Origin: Cymbomonas tetramitiformis
Lineage: Eukaryota > Chlorophyta > Pyramimonadophyceae > Pyramimonadales > Pyramimonadaceae
Assembly: GCA_001247695.2 (NCBI GenBank)
Contig: LGRX02024759.1
Coordinates: 17,595-81,594, forward strand
Length of the DNA stretch: 64,000 nt
Direction: 5' to 3'
Below are positions 44,088-54,709 of this stretch, piece after piece. The first letter of the stretch is position 1, and the number at the start of each line of letters is the position of its first letter. The notes beneath the pieces were generated by a model that worked only from the letters and a program-made list of their open reading frames with translations, did no database searches and was not told the DNA's origin. The translations under genes were made by a program, and so were the position numbers.

Positions 44088-45151
44088 AAGAACTGTGCGC
44101 TTAGCTCAATGCGTTTTCCTATTTGGACAGCGGCATCACACGTCGGAAACGATAAATCTGGCCAAGCAGCTCGTTATACTTATGGTGTTACATTGATGGT
44201 TTCAGCTTATCATTCAGGGATCACAGTTTGACAATCTTGCAAAACTCAGAAATGATGTCGCATATGGATATGTTCCCTCGCCTGCCGTCCGTCGTGAAAT
44301 AGTTATGCAGAAGGGGGATAAAATAGTAGAGAAAGTTTGATAAAAAACATACGACATTTGACATCTGGGTGGAGCGACATTTGGTCAGGTATTGCCGTAT
44401 TTTTAAAAATATACCACATCTGGGATGTCAATCATGCATGCATCTTTCATCACCATGGTTTCGCGAAGGGAAGGGTTATACGCGCTGGAACTGTCTCAGC
44501 CCCGAAAAAATTCTGAACCAGAGTGACGGTCATATCGATATCGTCTCGCATCGTCTCGCGTGTCATCGTGAATTTAATTTCCAGGATTATTAAAACAAAT
44601 CATCTATTTATCTTCCATCGATATCGCGGATACGATTGCCGTTGGCGTTGACTCGCTCAAGGATAAAGAGCTGCGCACCAACATTTACTGCTCATAATTT
44701 TCTCAACGGTCCTTCGCGCTTCGCCTCATGGGCGGAACGATGTCGTGGCTGCTGTGTTATGCGCAGGGATTTCGGAAGTGTTTGACTGCTTTTATTTTTC
44801 AATTTGTTTATGCACATGTGCCGACTCACGATACTCGGTTTGTGCAACTTGTGTCGCAGGTTTTCCGATGGTGAGGAGGGGCGCGCTTTCTTGAGGTGTG
44901 GAAGTCTAGGGCAACCTAGCTTGGGATCACACCCAACCACATCGGACCCACCTTGTTCTCACGTTTTATTCAACTCACTTTGAATCTGCATACAAAGTTT
45001 GAGCAGCATCGGGTTGGGATAAGCTACAGACTGATTTTGTTTTTGGGTTTATGGCGTCTTCCTCGCGACCTCTTGGGGTGTGGAAGTCAAGGTTGGGCAT
45101 GCCAACCTTGCTTGGGTTCGAACCCAACCACATCAAAGGCATCTCATTTGC

Positions 45152-45404
45152 TGCTGAAATCTGTATAGGCAGCCCTGACTGGGAGTCCCGGTGCAGGCCC
45201 CTATGACAGACTCCTAGGACCAACACTGGACTGCTGACTGATCTATAGGTTCGTGCTGTGACACACGCTGTGTCACAGGTAGGCTAGACTCCGAAACCGT
45301 CCGAGACCGTTCCGGGTATATCTAGCTTAGGGTTTATTTATCTTGAGAGTTTATCCACACAGTTCGGGAGTTTCTGATATCTAGTGAACTAGGATATTCC
45401 AGTA
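45152..45404 (+). repeat. E3 5' LTR (253 bp)
   Basis: It is matched by the 3' LTR apart from one extra G in CCCGGTGCAGG. Confidence 0.92.
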
Positions 45405-45445
45405 GGTCGTGGCCCCATCCACGCTTTTATTCCACTTGCTGATTT

Positions 45446-45461
45446 GGCCATGATTGGCTAA
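45446..45461 (+). promoter_or_regulatory. E3 leader hairpin with Met-Ile-Gly-stop mini-ORF
   Basis: GGCCATGATTGGCTAA. Same stem and reading frame as E0, starting about 46 bp after the LTR. Confidence 0.65.
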
Positions 45462-45534
45462 ACGGCCGCTTGGAGAGGTGGTGCGCGCATGCGCGTTTGG
45501 GTGCGACTAGGAATTATGGTATGAATTGTTTGCG

Positions 45535-45800
45535 GTAAGCAACTGTGAGTGGCGGCCATGGGGACCGCGCCTCGTTACGGACTAGTCTTAGCAAAGTTCG
45601 GATCCAGTTTTGCACCAGCACTGGCCCTGCTGGTTACTGTTTTCTGGGCTGGTGTTCGCGACACCTTCGACTTCGACGACATCTTCGAGTGCCCCTCGCC
45701 GCTCCACTCTCTTAGCTCCTCTCCGCTGCTGACCATTACCATTTTTCCGCTACCACACCCAACCGCGCGACTGCGTACCACCTCCCCTCTGGCTTTTCAG
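45535..45800 (+). other. E3 predicted leader intron
   Basis: Donor TTTGCG|GTAAGC and acceptor TCTGGCTTTTCAG. The first ATG after the acceptor is 45804. Confidence 0.6.
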
Positions 45801-45803
45801 AGT

Positions 45804-48155
45804 ATGGGTATGTTGACCCGAGCGAAGAAGTCCCTGGACAGGGACAGTGACATCGACGCCTCGCTGAGGCTATTAGACGGAGTTCGGAACAGTCCGACGG
45901 TGCGTACGCCAACTGTTCCGAACCCCGCTCCGAATTCAAACGAAGATGCAGACGTGGCGACCAGGAAGTACTTGCAGGAGCAGAGCAAGCTGGTTGACGA
46001 CGTCTACAAAACGCGGCTGCACCGCCAATGGGCCAAGGGTGTCCGAGAGGATGTCCTTGGGGACAAGAAGCACCACTTCCGCGGTACGGACGACGCTGGC
46101 CTCCTCTCCGAGCTGGTGGTGCAGCTGCGTACAGAGTTTCATTCCGCTGGGCTGGAGTTGGCATCCTTTGACCTCGACGACCCTCTGGCTTGTGTGGTGA
46201 CCAAGGTCAACGGCTTGCTCTTCGACGTTTTGGCTCTGGTTATCGAGAAGCACAGCAACGCCTACGTCTGGTTGACTGGCACCGACGCCTCGTCTGACCG
46301 TGATGGACGGCGAGCCCCGGTGGACATCATCAAGGGCTGTGTACCTGTGGCGCTACGTGAGTCGCACCAGGAGGAGCACGCCGCGTTGCGTTATCCCGCA
46401 GACACTGACCCGCAGCCCATCTTGGCTCGGGAACAGCGTCTGGTGCGGGATAACAAAGCTACGGACTGGACACCCACCGAGGAGACCAGGAAGCTCTCCA
46501 TGTACAACCGGCTGGACCCGGTGTTTTACACCGCGGTCAAGGTGCGGTACCCTCTCGCGGCCGATCTCGCGCACGTATCCTTGGCGTCTCTCCGCTCCCT
46601 TGTGGTGGAGATATATCAGGCTTGGGCGCAGACGGGGGCGGCGAAGACAGTCTCGGGCAAGAGCGGCATCTCCGCGCAGCTCTCCAGCACCGAGTACGGC
46701 GCCCTCCTCGACAAGATCAACGAGCTCCAGGATTTGCTGCGGCAACAGCGCGGGACGGATGCGCCACCGGCGCAGCAGCAGCGGCAGCAGCCGCAGCGGC
46801 GGCAGCGGCAGCAGCAGCAGCGCGGTACGCAGCGGGGGTTCCGTGTCGGCACGCACCCGTTGCCTCCGGTCGGTTTTGACCGTGACGATCGGAAGGCGAA
46901 GCCTTTTTGCGGGAAATGCAAGAAGGCGGGGGAAGGTGAGCAGTACCATTTCTACCGCGACTGTCCGTTGGGCGGGCGTCAGCATCCCCCGCACTCGGCC
47001 GCGGCATTCTGCATTCCCATCGACGAGGAGGACGCGGAGGGGGTGCGTGCATTGGCCATGTGTGCCCTGTTCCAGCAGGCGGCGGACGATGGGGCCGAGG
47101 CTTTTGCCACTGCGGCATCTACGTACGGGCCGCCTGCGGTGCTCTGTGCGGGTGCGGTGGGCGGGATCGACGTGTCGGCCTACGGCTTCACGGTGGAGCC
47201 GCAGCAGCCTGCTGACGAGCCCGCAGGTGACGACATTCATCAGCGGCTGGACGATCTCGCCGCGGAGGTCCATGCCGCGGCGAACTGCAAGGTGCACTAC
47301 ACTCACGCATCCTTCCCACCACGGGCGGTTCTCGAGCCGCATGCATCGGCTCTGGTGTGCGGCCCCGCGGCAGCGGGGAACATGCCGGAGGAGCAGGTTC
47401 CGGCAGGTGGTGCGGCGGCATTGGCATCCGCCGTGCCGGCCCCTGCTATACCTGTCTCGCAGGAGGAGGATGTGGAGCCCGTGCCGCTTCAATCGGCGCG
47501 GGTGACTGCCACGACGGACGGTGAGTTCCCTGGGTTCGTTCAGACTGTCAACCACGCCGCCATCGCGCCGGTTGACCTCACCGGCTACGACACCGACGAC
47601 TACGAGGACTTTGCCGACGGCAGCTTCCGGCTGAAGCCGCGGGGTTCGCCTCCGTCGGCCAATCATGCTTCCGGGCCGCCCGTGGACGAGCAGAGGACCT
47701 ACGGTTGTGGGAAGCCGCCCTGGGGCTTTCCTGCCACGGTTGGACCATGGGGAATTCCTTTCCTCCTTTCCCTCGTTCTTTGCATCTCGATCATGGGGGT
47801 GGCAGCTGTGCCCGACGCTCAGTCGGCTGCGGGATTGCCTTCGCCTTGTGGTGATCTCGATTGGGAAACTCCGTCAATTTTCTCCACGAATGAATTTGTT
47901 GAATCTGTGATCCCGGCTCAGGGTTTCTTTGTGACTGACGATGTGCCACCGCTTGAGCCGCCTGAGCCCCCTGGCCTCTTTCAGGACCTTGCTCAGGCAG
48001 ATTTGGGCTTTGACATGGCTCACTACTACGGTATGGCTTTACATGAGGCCGGTCCTCTTGATGTGGAGCACTACTACAGTGCTGGCTTTTTCACATCTTA
48101 CTACGGCATGGACTTCCGTGAGGCCACCACTGGCTACTTTGGTGCTGTCGATTGA
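45804..48155 (+). CDS. E3 gag-like protein with zinc cluster and membrane segment
   Basis: This intact ORF encodes about 783 aa from ATG 45804. The same frame is open to ATG 45558 upstream, but that part lies in the predicted leader intron. The helical N-terminal region has a diverged VWLTGTDASSDRDGRRA block. A poly-Q/R stretch (46770-46830) comes before the zinc cluster CGKCKKAGEGEQYHFYRDC (CX2CX9HX4C; 46908-46964). An acidic YDTDDYEDFADG patch, YGCG, and a hydrophobic segment (GIPFLLSLVLCISIMGVAA, about 47753-47810) follow. The tail carries repeated HYYGM and YYGMDF motifs. No pol domain is present. It has the same inferred role as the E0 and E1 proteins. Confidence 0.7.
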   Translation: MGMLTRAKKSLDRDSDIDASLRLLDGVRNSPTVRTPTVPNPAPNSNEDADVATRKYLQEQSKLVDDVYKTRLHRQWAKGVREDVLGDKKHHFRGTDDAGLLSELVVQLRTEFHSAGLELASFDLDDPLACVVTKVNGLLFDVLALVIEKHSNAYVWLTGTDASSDRDGRRAPVDIIKGCVPVALRESHQEEHAALRYPADTDPQPILAREQRLVRDNKATDWTPTEETRKLSMYNRLDPVFYTAVKVRYPLAADLAHVSLASLRSLVVEIYQAWAQTGAAKTVSGKSGISAQLSSTEYGALLDKINELQDLLRQQRGTDAPPAQQQRQQPQRRQRQQQQRGTQRGFRVGTHPLPPVGFDRDDRKAKPFCGKCKKAGEGEQYHFYRDCPLGGRQHPPHSAAAFCIPIDEEDAEGVRALAMCALFQQAADDGAEAFATAASTYGPPAVLCAGAVGGIDVSAYGFTVEPQQPADEPAGDDIHQRLDDLAAEVHAAANCKVHYTHASFPPRAVLEPHASALVCGPAAAGNMPEEQVPAGGAAALASAVPAPAIPVSQEEDVEPVPLQSARVTATTDGEFPGFVQTVNHAAIAPVDLTGYDTDDYEDFADGSFRLKPRGSPPSANHASGPPVDEQRTYGCGKPPWGFPATVGPWGIPFLLSLVLCISIMGVAAVPDAQSAAGLPSPCGDLDWETPSIFSTNEFVESVIPAQGFFVTDDVPPLEPPEPPGLFQDLAQADLGFDMAHYYGMALHEAGPLDVEHYYSAGFFTSYYGMDFREATTGYFGAVD

Positions 48156-48474
48156 CTTCTTGTTCACTCTGGATGCACACCAACATGGTGGTGTGCGGAA
48201 CTCCAGTGACTTCAACGACTTTTATGGTTTATGCTTTTGCTTTTGACATCTACAAGTTACATTCTGGCTTGCTAGCTCGGTGCCTTTCAGTTGTTTAGCG
48301 GGTGCACAATGCCCGTAGGTTTCTGCACCTGTGCTAGCTAGGAGGTTTCCAATTTGTGTTTCAGAATTGCACAGTTGGATTAGCAGTTAGGTCTGTCAAC
48401 CTGGCTCCTGCCCTAACTTATCTTACATTATCTGACTCTCCTAGACAGTCACCACCCACAGTGCTGGGGTGGTG

Positions 48475-48726
48475 TGCTGAAATCTGTATAGGCAGCCCTG
48501 ACTGGGAGTCCCGGTCAGGCCCCTATGACAGACTCCTAGGACCAACACTGGACTGCTGACTGATCTATAGGTTCGTGCTGTGACACACGCTGTGTCACAG
48601 GTAGGCTAGACTCCGAAACCGTCCGAGACCGTTCCGGGTATATCTAGCTTAGGGTTTATTTATCTTGAGAGTTTATCCACACAGTTCGGGAGTTTCTGAT
48701 ATCTAGTGAACTAGGATATTCCAGTA
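48475..48726 (+). repeat. E3 3' LTR (252 bp)
   Basis: It lacks one base relative to the 5' LTR and is followed directly by the TTTGC target duplication. Confidence 0.92.
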
Positions 48727-48959
48727 TTTGCATATATTCATGCACTTGTCTTCGATATTCATGCAAAGTTTTAGGATCTTTGAGTTAGGATAAGCCTTAG
48801 GCAGATTTATCTTTGTGGGTTATGGCGCATTGTTTCCTTCTTGAGGTCGACACAAAGCATGAAAAGCTTTGCAGCCGAAGGCTTTTCGTGCGTACTAGCG
48901 CACCAAACTTGGCACTAATATTGCTGACAATAATATTAGTGCACCCTCTTAAGCGCAAA

Positions 48960-49610
48960 GACTTTCAATGAGTGTACACGGAATGGTCGCCTCTTGATAA
49001 AGAGGAATTTGGGTTTGGGTTCAACGTACCCAAACCCAAAGATGCCCATCAGCCGAGGGCTTTCCGTAAGTTCTAGATCACGGAACATGGCATAAATACT
49101 CCCAACGTATGTACCTCCAAGTTACGTGAAGCTCAAGGCTTCAAGTTACTTGTGCGCGAAACGAGCAATTTATTTCTAAGGCAGATTTATTGGGTTTGGG
49201 TTCGAACGTACCCAAACCCAAAGATGCCAAAAAGCCGAGGGCTTCCCGTGCGTTTTAGCGCATGAAACTTGGCATAAATACTGTCAACGTATATACCTTT
49301 GAGTTACCTGAAGCTCAAGGCTTCAAGTCACTTGTGCGCAAAACGAGCAATTTATTTCTAAGGCAGATTTATTTGCTTTGGGTTTGGGTTCGAACGTACC
49401 CAAACCCAAAGATGCCAAACAGCCGAGGGCTTCCCGTGCGTTCTAGCGTACGAAACTTGGCACAAATACTGCCAACGTATATATATTTGAGTTACCTGAA
49501 GCTCAAGGCTTCAAGTTACTTGTGCGCGAAACAAGCAATTGATTTCTAAGGCAGATTTATTTGCTTTGGGTTTGGGTTCGCCATGAACCCATAAGCCTAT
49601 GACAAGACCT
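48960..49610. repeat. Core tandem repeats of foldback copy 1
   Basis: About four units of 165-180 bp share AGCCGAGGGCTT, CAACGTATRTACC and GAAGCTCAAGGCTTCAAG. Each carries the palindrome-like GGGTTCGAACGTACCC inside a longer inverted stretch. The same array lies at 53130-53780 in copy 2. Confidence 0.85.
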
Positions 49611-49657
49611 AACGTCATTAAACGCAAATATGGATAACTATTGAAGTTACATAAAAG

Positions 49658-50565
49658 CAAGGCGTGGTATTGATATTTCGATATTTCGATATATCAATAT
49701 ATCGAAAATATCGAATCGATTGATCACAAATCATTCGATATTGAAATATTGCTAATTGATTGATTCATTGCGTGAAGTATTGAAATCGATTGATATGAAC
49801 GGTGGAATATCGATATCGATCGATGATACGAACCATATATCGATATCGATTGATTTAGAATTTGAATTTAATCAAAATATCGACTCCGGGCGAATATCAA
49901 TTATTGAACCGATCCAAGAACATAGCAGAGCTCGAGACCCATTGGGGGATTTTTTTCATTCCCATACAACGTTGTTAGATTGGTGGAGAGAGCACAAGTC
50001 AACCTATCCCAACGCGTAGCGAGGATGGCCCGTCAGTTCTTAGTTGTGCCTGCCAATACCGCAGGAGTAGAGCGCGCTTTTTCAGCGGTATCTTTCATGC
50101 ACTCGGACTTGCGAAAGTCCCTCAGTGAAGGGACCATCCAAAACCCGCTTTTTGCAGCGATGAATACTGTGTAAGTACGATCTTTAATATGTATGTAGGG
50201 TAGAGTCTAGAGTGTATCATTGCCATCTATGTATCCGTATGCGCATGCTTGCTTTAGGCAGAATCATAATAGGGGCAGACTCTCACACCATTCTCCGACA
50301 TTATTGAAAAAATATATCAATATATTGATAATTGCAAAAGTATTGATCATTGCCATGGGTTTGATATATTGGTAATTGATTGATCACAAGATTGCATAAT
50401 CGATATTGATCGATACCTTCGGAGAAATATTGTTATTGATTGATTACACTTAGGAAATATTGAAATTGATCGATCACGAGATATAGATATCAAAATCGAT
50501 TGATAATAATTGTCAAGATATCAAAATATATCAATGTGGCCTCAGAACTTCGATACCACGCCTTG
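49658..50565 (+). mobile_element. 908-bp hAT deletion derivative
   Basis: Terminal inverted repeats are CAAGGCGTGGTAT and ATACCACGCCTTG, with a perfect 8-bp target duplication CATAAAAG at 49650-49657 and 50566-50573. Foldback copy 2 has the empty site near 53823. Inside, a hAT C-terminal dimerisation domain survives in two frames: LLDWWREHKSTYPN, then ARMARQFLVVPANTAG, VERAFSAVSFMHSDLRKSL (49970-50170), with a one-base shift near 50017. The rest is rich in ATCGAT and ATTGAT repeats, probably subterminal motifs. It cannot encode a transposase. Confidence 0.9.
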
Positions 50566-51464
50566 CATAAAAGATAATAGTACGATACCGACGTGGTTGG
50601 GTTTGATTCCAAGCAAAGTTGGTAAACGCCAACTTTGACTTCCACACCTCAAGAAGGAAACAATGCGCCATAACCCACAAAGATAAATCTGCCTAAGGCT
50701 TATCCTAACTCAAAGATCCTAAAACTTTGCATGAATATCGAAGACAAGTGCATGAATATATGCAAATGAGATACCTTTGATGGGGTTGGGTTCGAACCCA
50801 AGCAAGGTTGGCATGCCCAACCTTGACTTCCACACCCCAAGAGGTCGCGAAGAAGACGCCGTAAACCCAAAAACAAAATCAGTCTGTAGCTTATCCCAAC
50901 CCGATGCTGCTCAAACTTTGTATGCAGATTCAAAGTGAGTTGAATAAAACGTGAGAACAAGGTGGGTCCGATGTGGTTGGGTGTGATCCCAAGCTAGGTT
51001 GCCCTAGACTTCCACACCTCAAGAAAGCGCGCCCCTCCTCGCCATCGGAAAACCTGCGACACAAGCTGCACAAACCGAGTATCGTGAGTCGGCACATATG
51101 CATAAACAAACTGAAAAATAAAAAGCAGTCAAACACTTCCGAAATCCCTGCGCATACCACAGCAGCCACGACATCGTTCCGCCCATGCGGCGAAGCGAAG
51201 GACCGTTGAGAAAATTGTGAGCAGTAAATGTTGGTGCGCAGCTCTTTATCCTTGAGCGAGTCAACGCCAACGGCAATCGTATCCGCGATATCGATGGAAG
51301 ATAAATAGATGATTTGTTTTAATAATCCTGCAAATTAAATTCACGATGACACGCGAGACGATGCGAGACGATATGACCGTCACGCTGGTTCAGAATTTTT
51401 TCGGGACTGAGACGGAAACCACGTTCCAGTTCCAGCGCGTATAACCCTTCCCTTTCGCGAAACC

Positions 51465-52218
51465 CCCGCCCGTTTGTAATAGGGAAGGGTTATCTCTACG
51501 ACGGTCCGGGTTTTTTCAGCCTTGCGACCCACGTACGCGTAAGACCCGAACCCTGAGAGCCGGCCTGCATTTCGAACCTCCCCACCCTGCCCCCCCGCCA
51601 ACCACCCCAAAAGCATTCTTTCGCCATTCTTCTAGTGTGTTGGGACACCTCGCGCGCTGCACGAATCGAAGCGGTTCGCTCGCTACGCCCTGCTCCGTCA
51701 GCGCAACCACGCTCGGGCCACACCCCCTCCAATGCCCCCACCTACCACAGTCTACATCATCATGTGGCAAGGCGCGGTAGTCCCACATCCCACCTGATGT
51801 CCTTCGTCATCCCCACCATGCATCTTGCCTTGGCCATCGAGCTACACGCCGCTGCAGCACGCCAACTGCACCCTACCTGTCGTCCCACCAATTCTGGGGG
51901 GTGGACCGTCATAGAGATATCCTGCCCTAGCCCCCCTTCGAAGTCGGCGGATCCATGGGGCTTCAGCGCAACCATGCTCGGGCCACACCCCCTCCAATGC
52001 CCCCACCTACCACGGTCTACATCAACAACCTTTTGCACTAGAATTAGGGGTGCGCCGAGCCTCCATGTGGCAAGGCGCGGTAGTCCCACATCCCACCTGA
52101 TGTCCTTCGTCATCCCCACCATGCATCTTGCCTTGGCCATCGAGCTACACGCCGCTACAGCACGCCAACTGCACCCTACCTGTCGTCCCACCAATTCTGG
52201 GGGGTGGACCGTCATAGA
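51465..52218. repeat. Region between foldback copies with a tandem duplication
   Basis: Two direct copies (about 51700-51925 and 51966-52225) share GGGCCACACCCCCTCCAATG, GGCAAGGCGCGGTAGTCCC and GGGGGGTGGACCGTCATAGA. The second copy carries an extra about 40 bp (near 52025). Foldback copy 2 joins the end of the second unit. A second GGGAAGGGTTAT near 51480 may be a remnant foldback end. No gene is seen. Confidence 0.65.
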
Positions 52219-54709
52219 GTTATACGCGCTGGAACTGGAACGTGGTTTCCGTCTCAGCCCCGAAAAAATTCTGAACCAGCGTGACGGTCATATCGTCTCG
52301 CATCGTCTCGCGTGTCATCGTGAATTTAATTTCCAGGATTGTTAAAACAAATCATCTATTTATCTTCCATCGATAGCACGGATACGATTGCCGTTGGCGT
52401 TGACTCGCTCAAGGATAAAGAGCTGCGCACCAACATTTATTGCTCATAATTTTATCAACGGTCCTTCGCGCTTCGCCTCATGGGCGGAACGATGTCGTGG
52501 CTGCTGTGTTATGCGCAGGGATTTCGGAAGTGTTTGACTGCTTTTATTTTTCAATTTGTTTATGCATATGTGCCGACTCACGATACTCGGTTTGTGCAAC
52601 TTGTGTCGCAGGTTTTCCGATGGCGAGGAGAGGCGCGCTTTCTTGAGGTGTGGAAGTCTAGGGCAACCTAGCTTGGGATCACACCCAACCACATCGGACC
52701 CACCTTGTTCTCACGTTTTATTCAACTCACTTTGAATTTGCATACAAAGTTTGAGCAGCATCGGGTTGGGATAAGCTACAGACTGATTTTGTTTTTGGGT
52801 TTATGGCGTCTTCTTCGCGACCTCTTGGGGTGTGGAAGTCAAGGTTGGGCATGCCAACCTTGCTTGGGTTCGAACCCAACCACATCAAAGGCATCTCATT
52901 TGCATATATTCATGCACTTGTCTTCGATATTCATGCAAAATTATAGGATCATTGAGTTAGGATAAGCCTTAGGCAGATTTATCTTTGTGGGTTATGGCGC
53001 ATTGTTTCCTTCTTGAGGTCGACACAAAGCATGAAAAGCTTTGCAGCCGAGGGCCTTTCGTGCGTACTAGCGCACCAAACTTGGCACTAATATTGCTGAC
53101 AATAATATTAGTGCACCCTCTTAAGCGCAAAGACTTTCAATGAGTGTACACGGAATGGTCGCCTCTTGATAAAGAGGAATTTGGGTTTGGGTTCAACGTA
53201 CCCAAACCCAAAGATGCCCATCAGCCGAGGGGTTTCCGTAAGTTCTAGATCACGGAACATGGCATAAATACTCCCAACGTATGTACCTCCAAGTTACGTG
53301 AAGCTCAAGGCTTCAAGTTACTTGTGCGCGAAACGAGCAATTTATTTCTAAGGCAGATTTATTGGGTTTGGGTTCGAACGTACCCAAACCCAAAGATGCC
53401 AAAAAGCCGAGGGCTTCCCGTGCGTTTTAGCGCATGAAACTTGGCATAAATACTGTCAACGTATATACCTTTGAGTTACCTGAAGCTCAAGGCTTCAAGT
53501 CACTTGTGCGCAAAACGAGCAATTTATTTCTAAGGCAGATTTATTTGCTTTGGGTTTGGGTTCGAACGTACCCAAACCCAAAGATGCCAAACAGCCGAGG
53601 GCTTCCCGTGCGTTCTAGCGTACGAAACTTGGCACAAATACTGCCAACGTATATATATTTGAGTTACCTGAAGCTCAAGGCTTCAAGTTACTTGTGCGCG
53701 AAACAAGCAATTGGTTTCTAAGGCAGATTTATTTGCTTTGGGTTTGGGTTCGCCATGAACCCATAAGCCTATGACAAGACCTAACGTCATTAAACGCAAA
53801 TATGGATAACTATTGAAGTTACATAAAAGATAATAGTACGATACCGACGTGGTTGGGTTTGATTCCAAGCGAAGTTGGTAAACGCCAACTTTGACTTCCA
53901 CACCTCAAGAAGGAAACAATGCGCCATAACCCACAAAGATAAATCTGCCTAAGGCTTATCCTAACTCAAAGATCCTAAAACTTTGCATGAATATCGAAGA
54001 CAAGTGCATGAATATATGCAAATGAGATGCCTTTGATGTTGTTGGGTTCGAACCCAAGCAAGGTTGGCATGCCCAACCTTGACTTCCACACCCCAAGAGG
54101 TCGCGAAGAAGACGCCATAAACCCAAAAACAAAATCAGTCTATAGCTTATCCCAACCCGATGCTGCTCAAACTTTGTATGCATATTCAAAGTGAGTTGAA
54201 TAAAACGTGAGAACAAGGTGGGTCCGATGTGGTTGGGTGTGATCCCAAGCTAGGTTGCCCTAGACTTCCACACCTCAAGAAAGCGCGCCCCTCCTCGCCA
54301 TCGGAAAATCTGCGACACAAGCTGCACAAAACGAGTATCGTGAGTCGGCACATATGCATAAACAAACTGAAAAATAAAAAGCAGTCAAACACTTCCGAAA
54401 TCCCTGCGCATAACATAGCAGCCACGACATCGTTCCGCCCATGAGGCGAAGCGAAGGACCGTTGAGAAAATTATGAGCAGTATATGTTGGTGCGCAGCTC
54501 TTTATGCTTGAGCGAGTCAACGCCAACGGCAATCGTATCCGCGATATCGATGGAAGATAAATAGATGATTTGTTTTAATAATCCTGGAAATTAAATTCAC
54601 GATGACACGCGAGACGATGCGAGACGATATGACCGTCACGCTGGTTCAGAATTTTTCCGGGACTGAGACGGAAACCACGTTCCAGTTCCAGCGCGTATAA
54701 CCCTTCCCT
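52219..54709. mobile_element. Foldback element copy 2, uninterrupted
   Basis: It starts GTTATACGCGCTGG at 52219, lacking the first about 15 bp of the terminus, and ends AACCCTTCCCT near 54709. The arms of about 0.8 kb flank the palindrome-containing tandem core. It is nearly identical to copy 1 without the two insertions, so it provides empty sites for E3 and the hAT relic. It carries no coding capacity I can support. Confidence 0.85.

Larger units (their letters stand above)
45152..48726 (+). mobile_element. E3: complete gag-only LTR element
   Basis: LTRs at 45152-45404 and 48475-48726 differ by one indel. The target duplication is TTTGC at 45147-45151 and 48727-48731; the empty site is visible in foldback copy 2 near 52900. 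LTRs begin TGCTGAAAT and end TTCCAGTA, so the right end is TA rather than the usual CA. One long gag-like ORF is the only coding content. The sequence before the 3' LTR is GGGGTGGTG. Confidence 0.92.
44457..51464. mobile_element. Foldback element copy 1, split by E3 and a hAT relic
   Basis: Long inverted arms run from GGTTTCGCGAAGGG at 44457 (left) to CGCGAAACC at 51464 (right). Each arm is about 0.8 kb (left: 44457-45151 plus 48732-48846; right: 50648-51464). The centre holds tandem units with palindromes. E3 (45152-48726) interrupts the left arm and a 908-bp hAT relic (49658-50565) interrupts the core. Copy 2 gives the uninterrupted sequence. The arms carry short frames conserved only because the arms are repeated; no transposase is seen. 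I found no clear target duplication. Confidence 0.8.

Noticed and set aside
46353..47666. Long minus-strand and frame-shifted plus-strand frames across E3 gag
   Set aside because: They are shadows of the GC-rich, CAG-repeat gag ORF. The zinc cluster and membrane segment are in the plus-strand frame used.
44640..54540. About 80-codon frames repeated in the foldback arms
   Set aside because: They recur only because the arms are repeated. They have no motif and no consistent start or codon bias.
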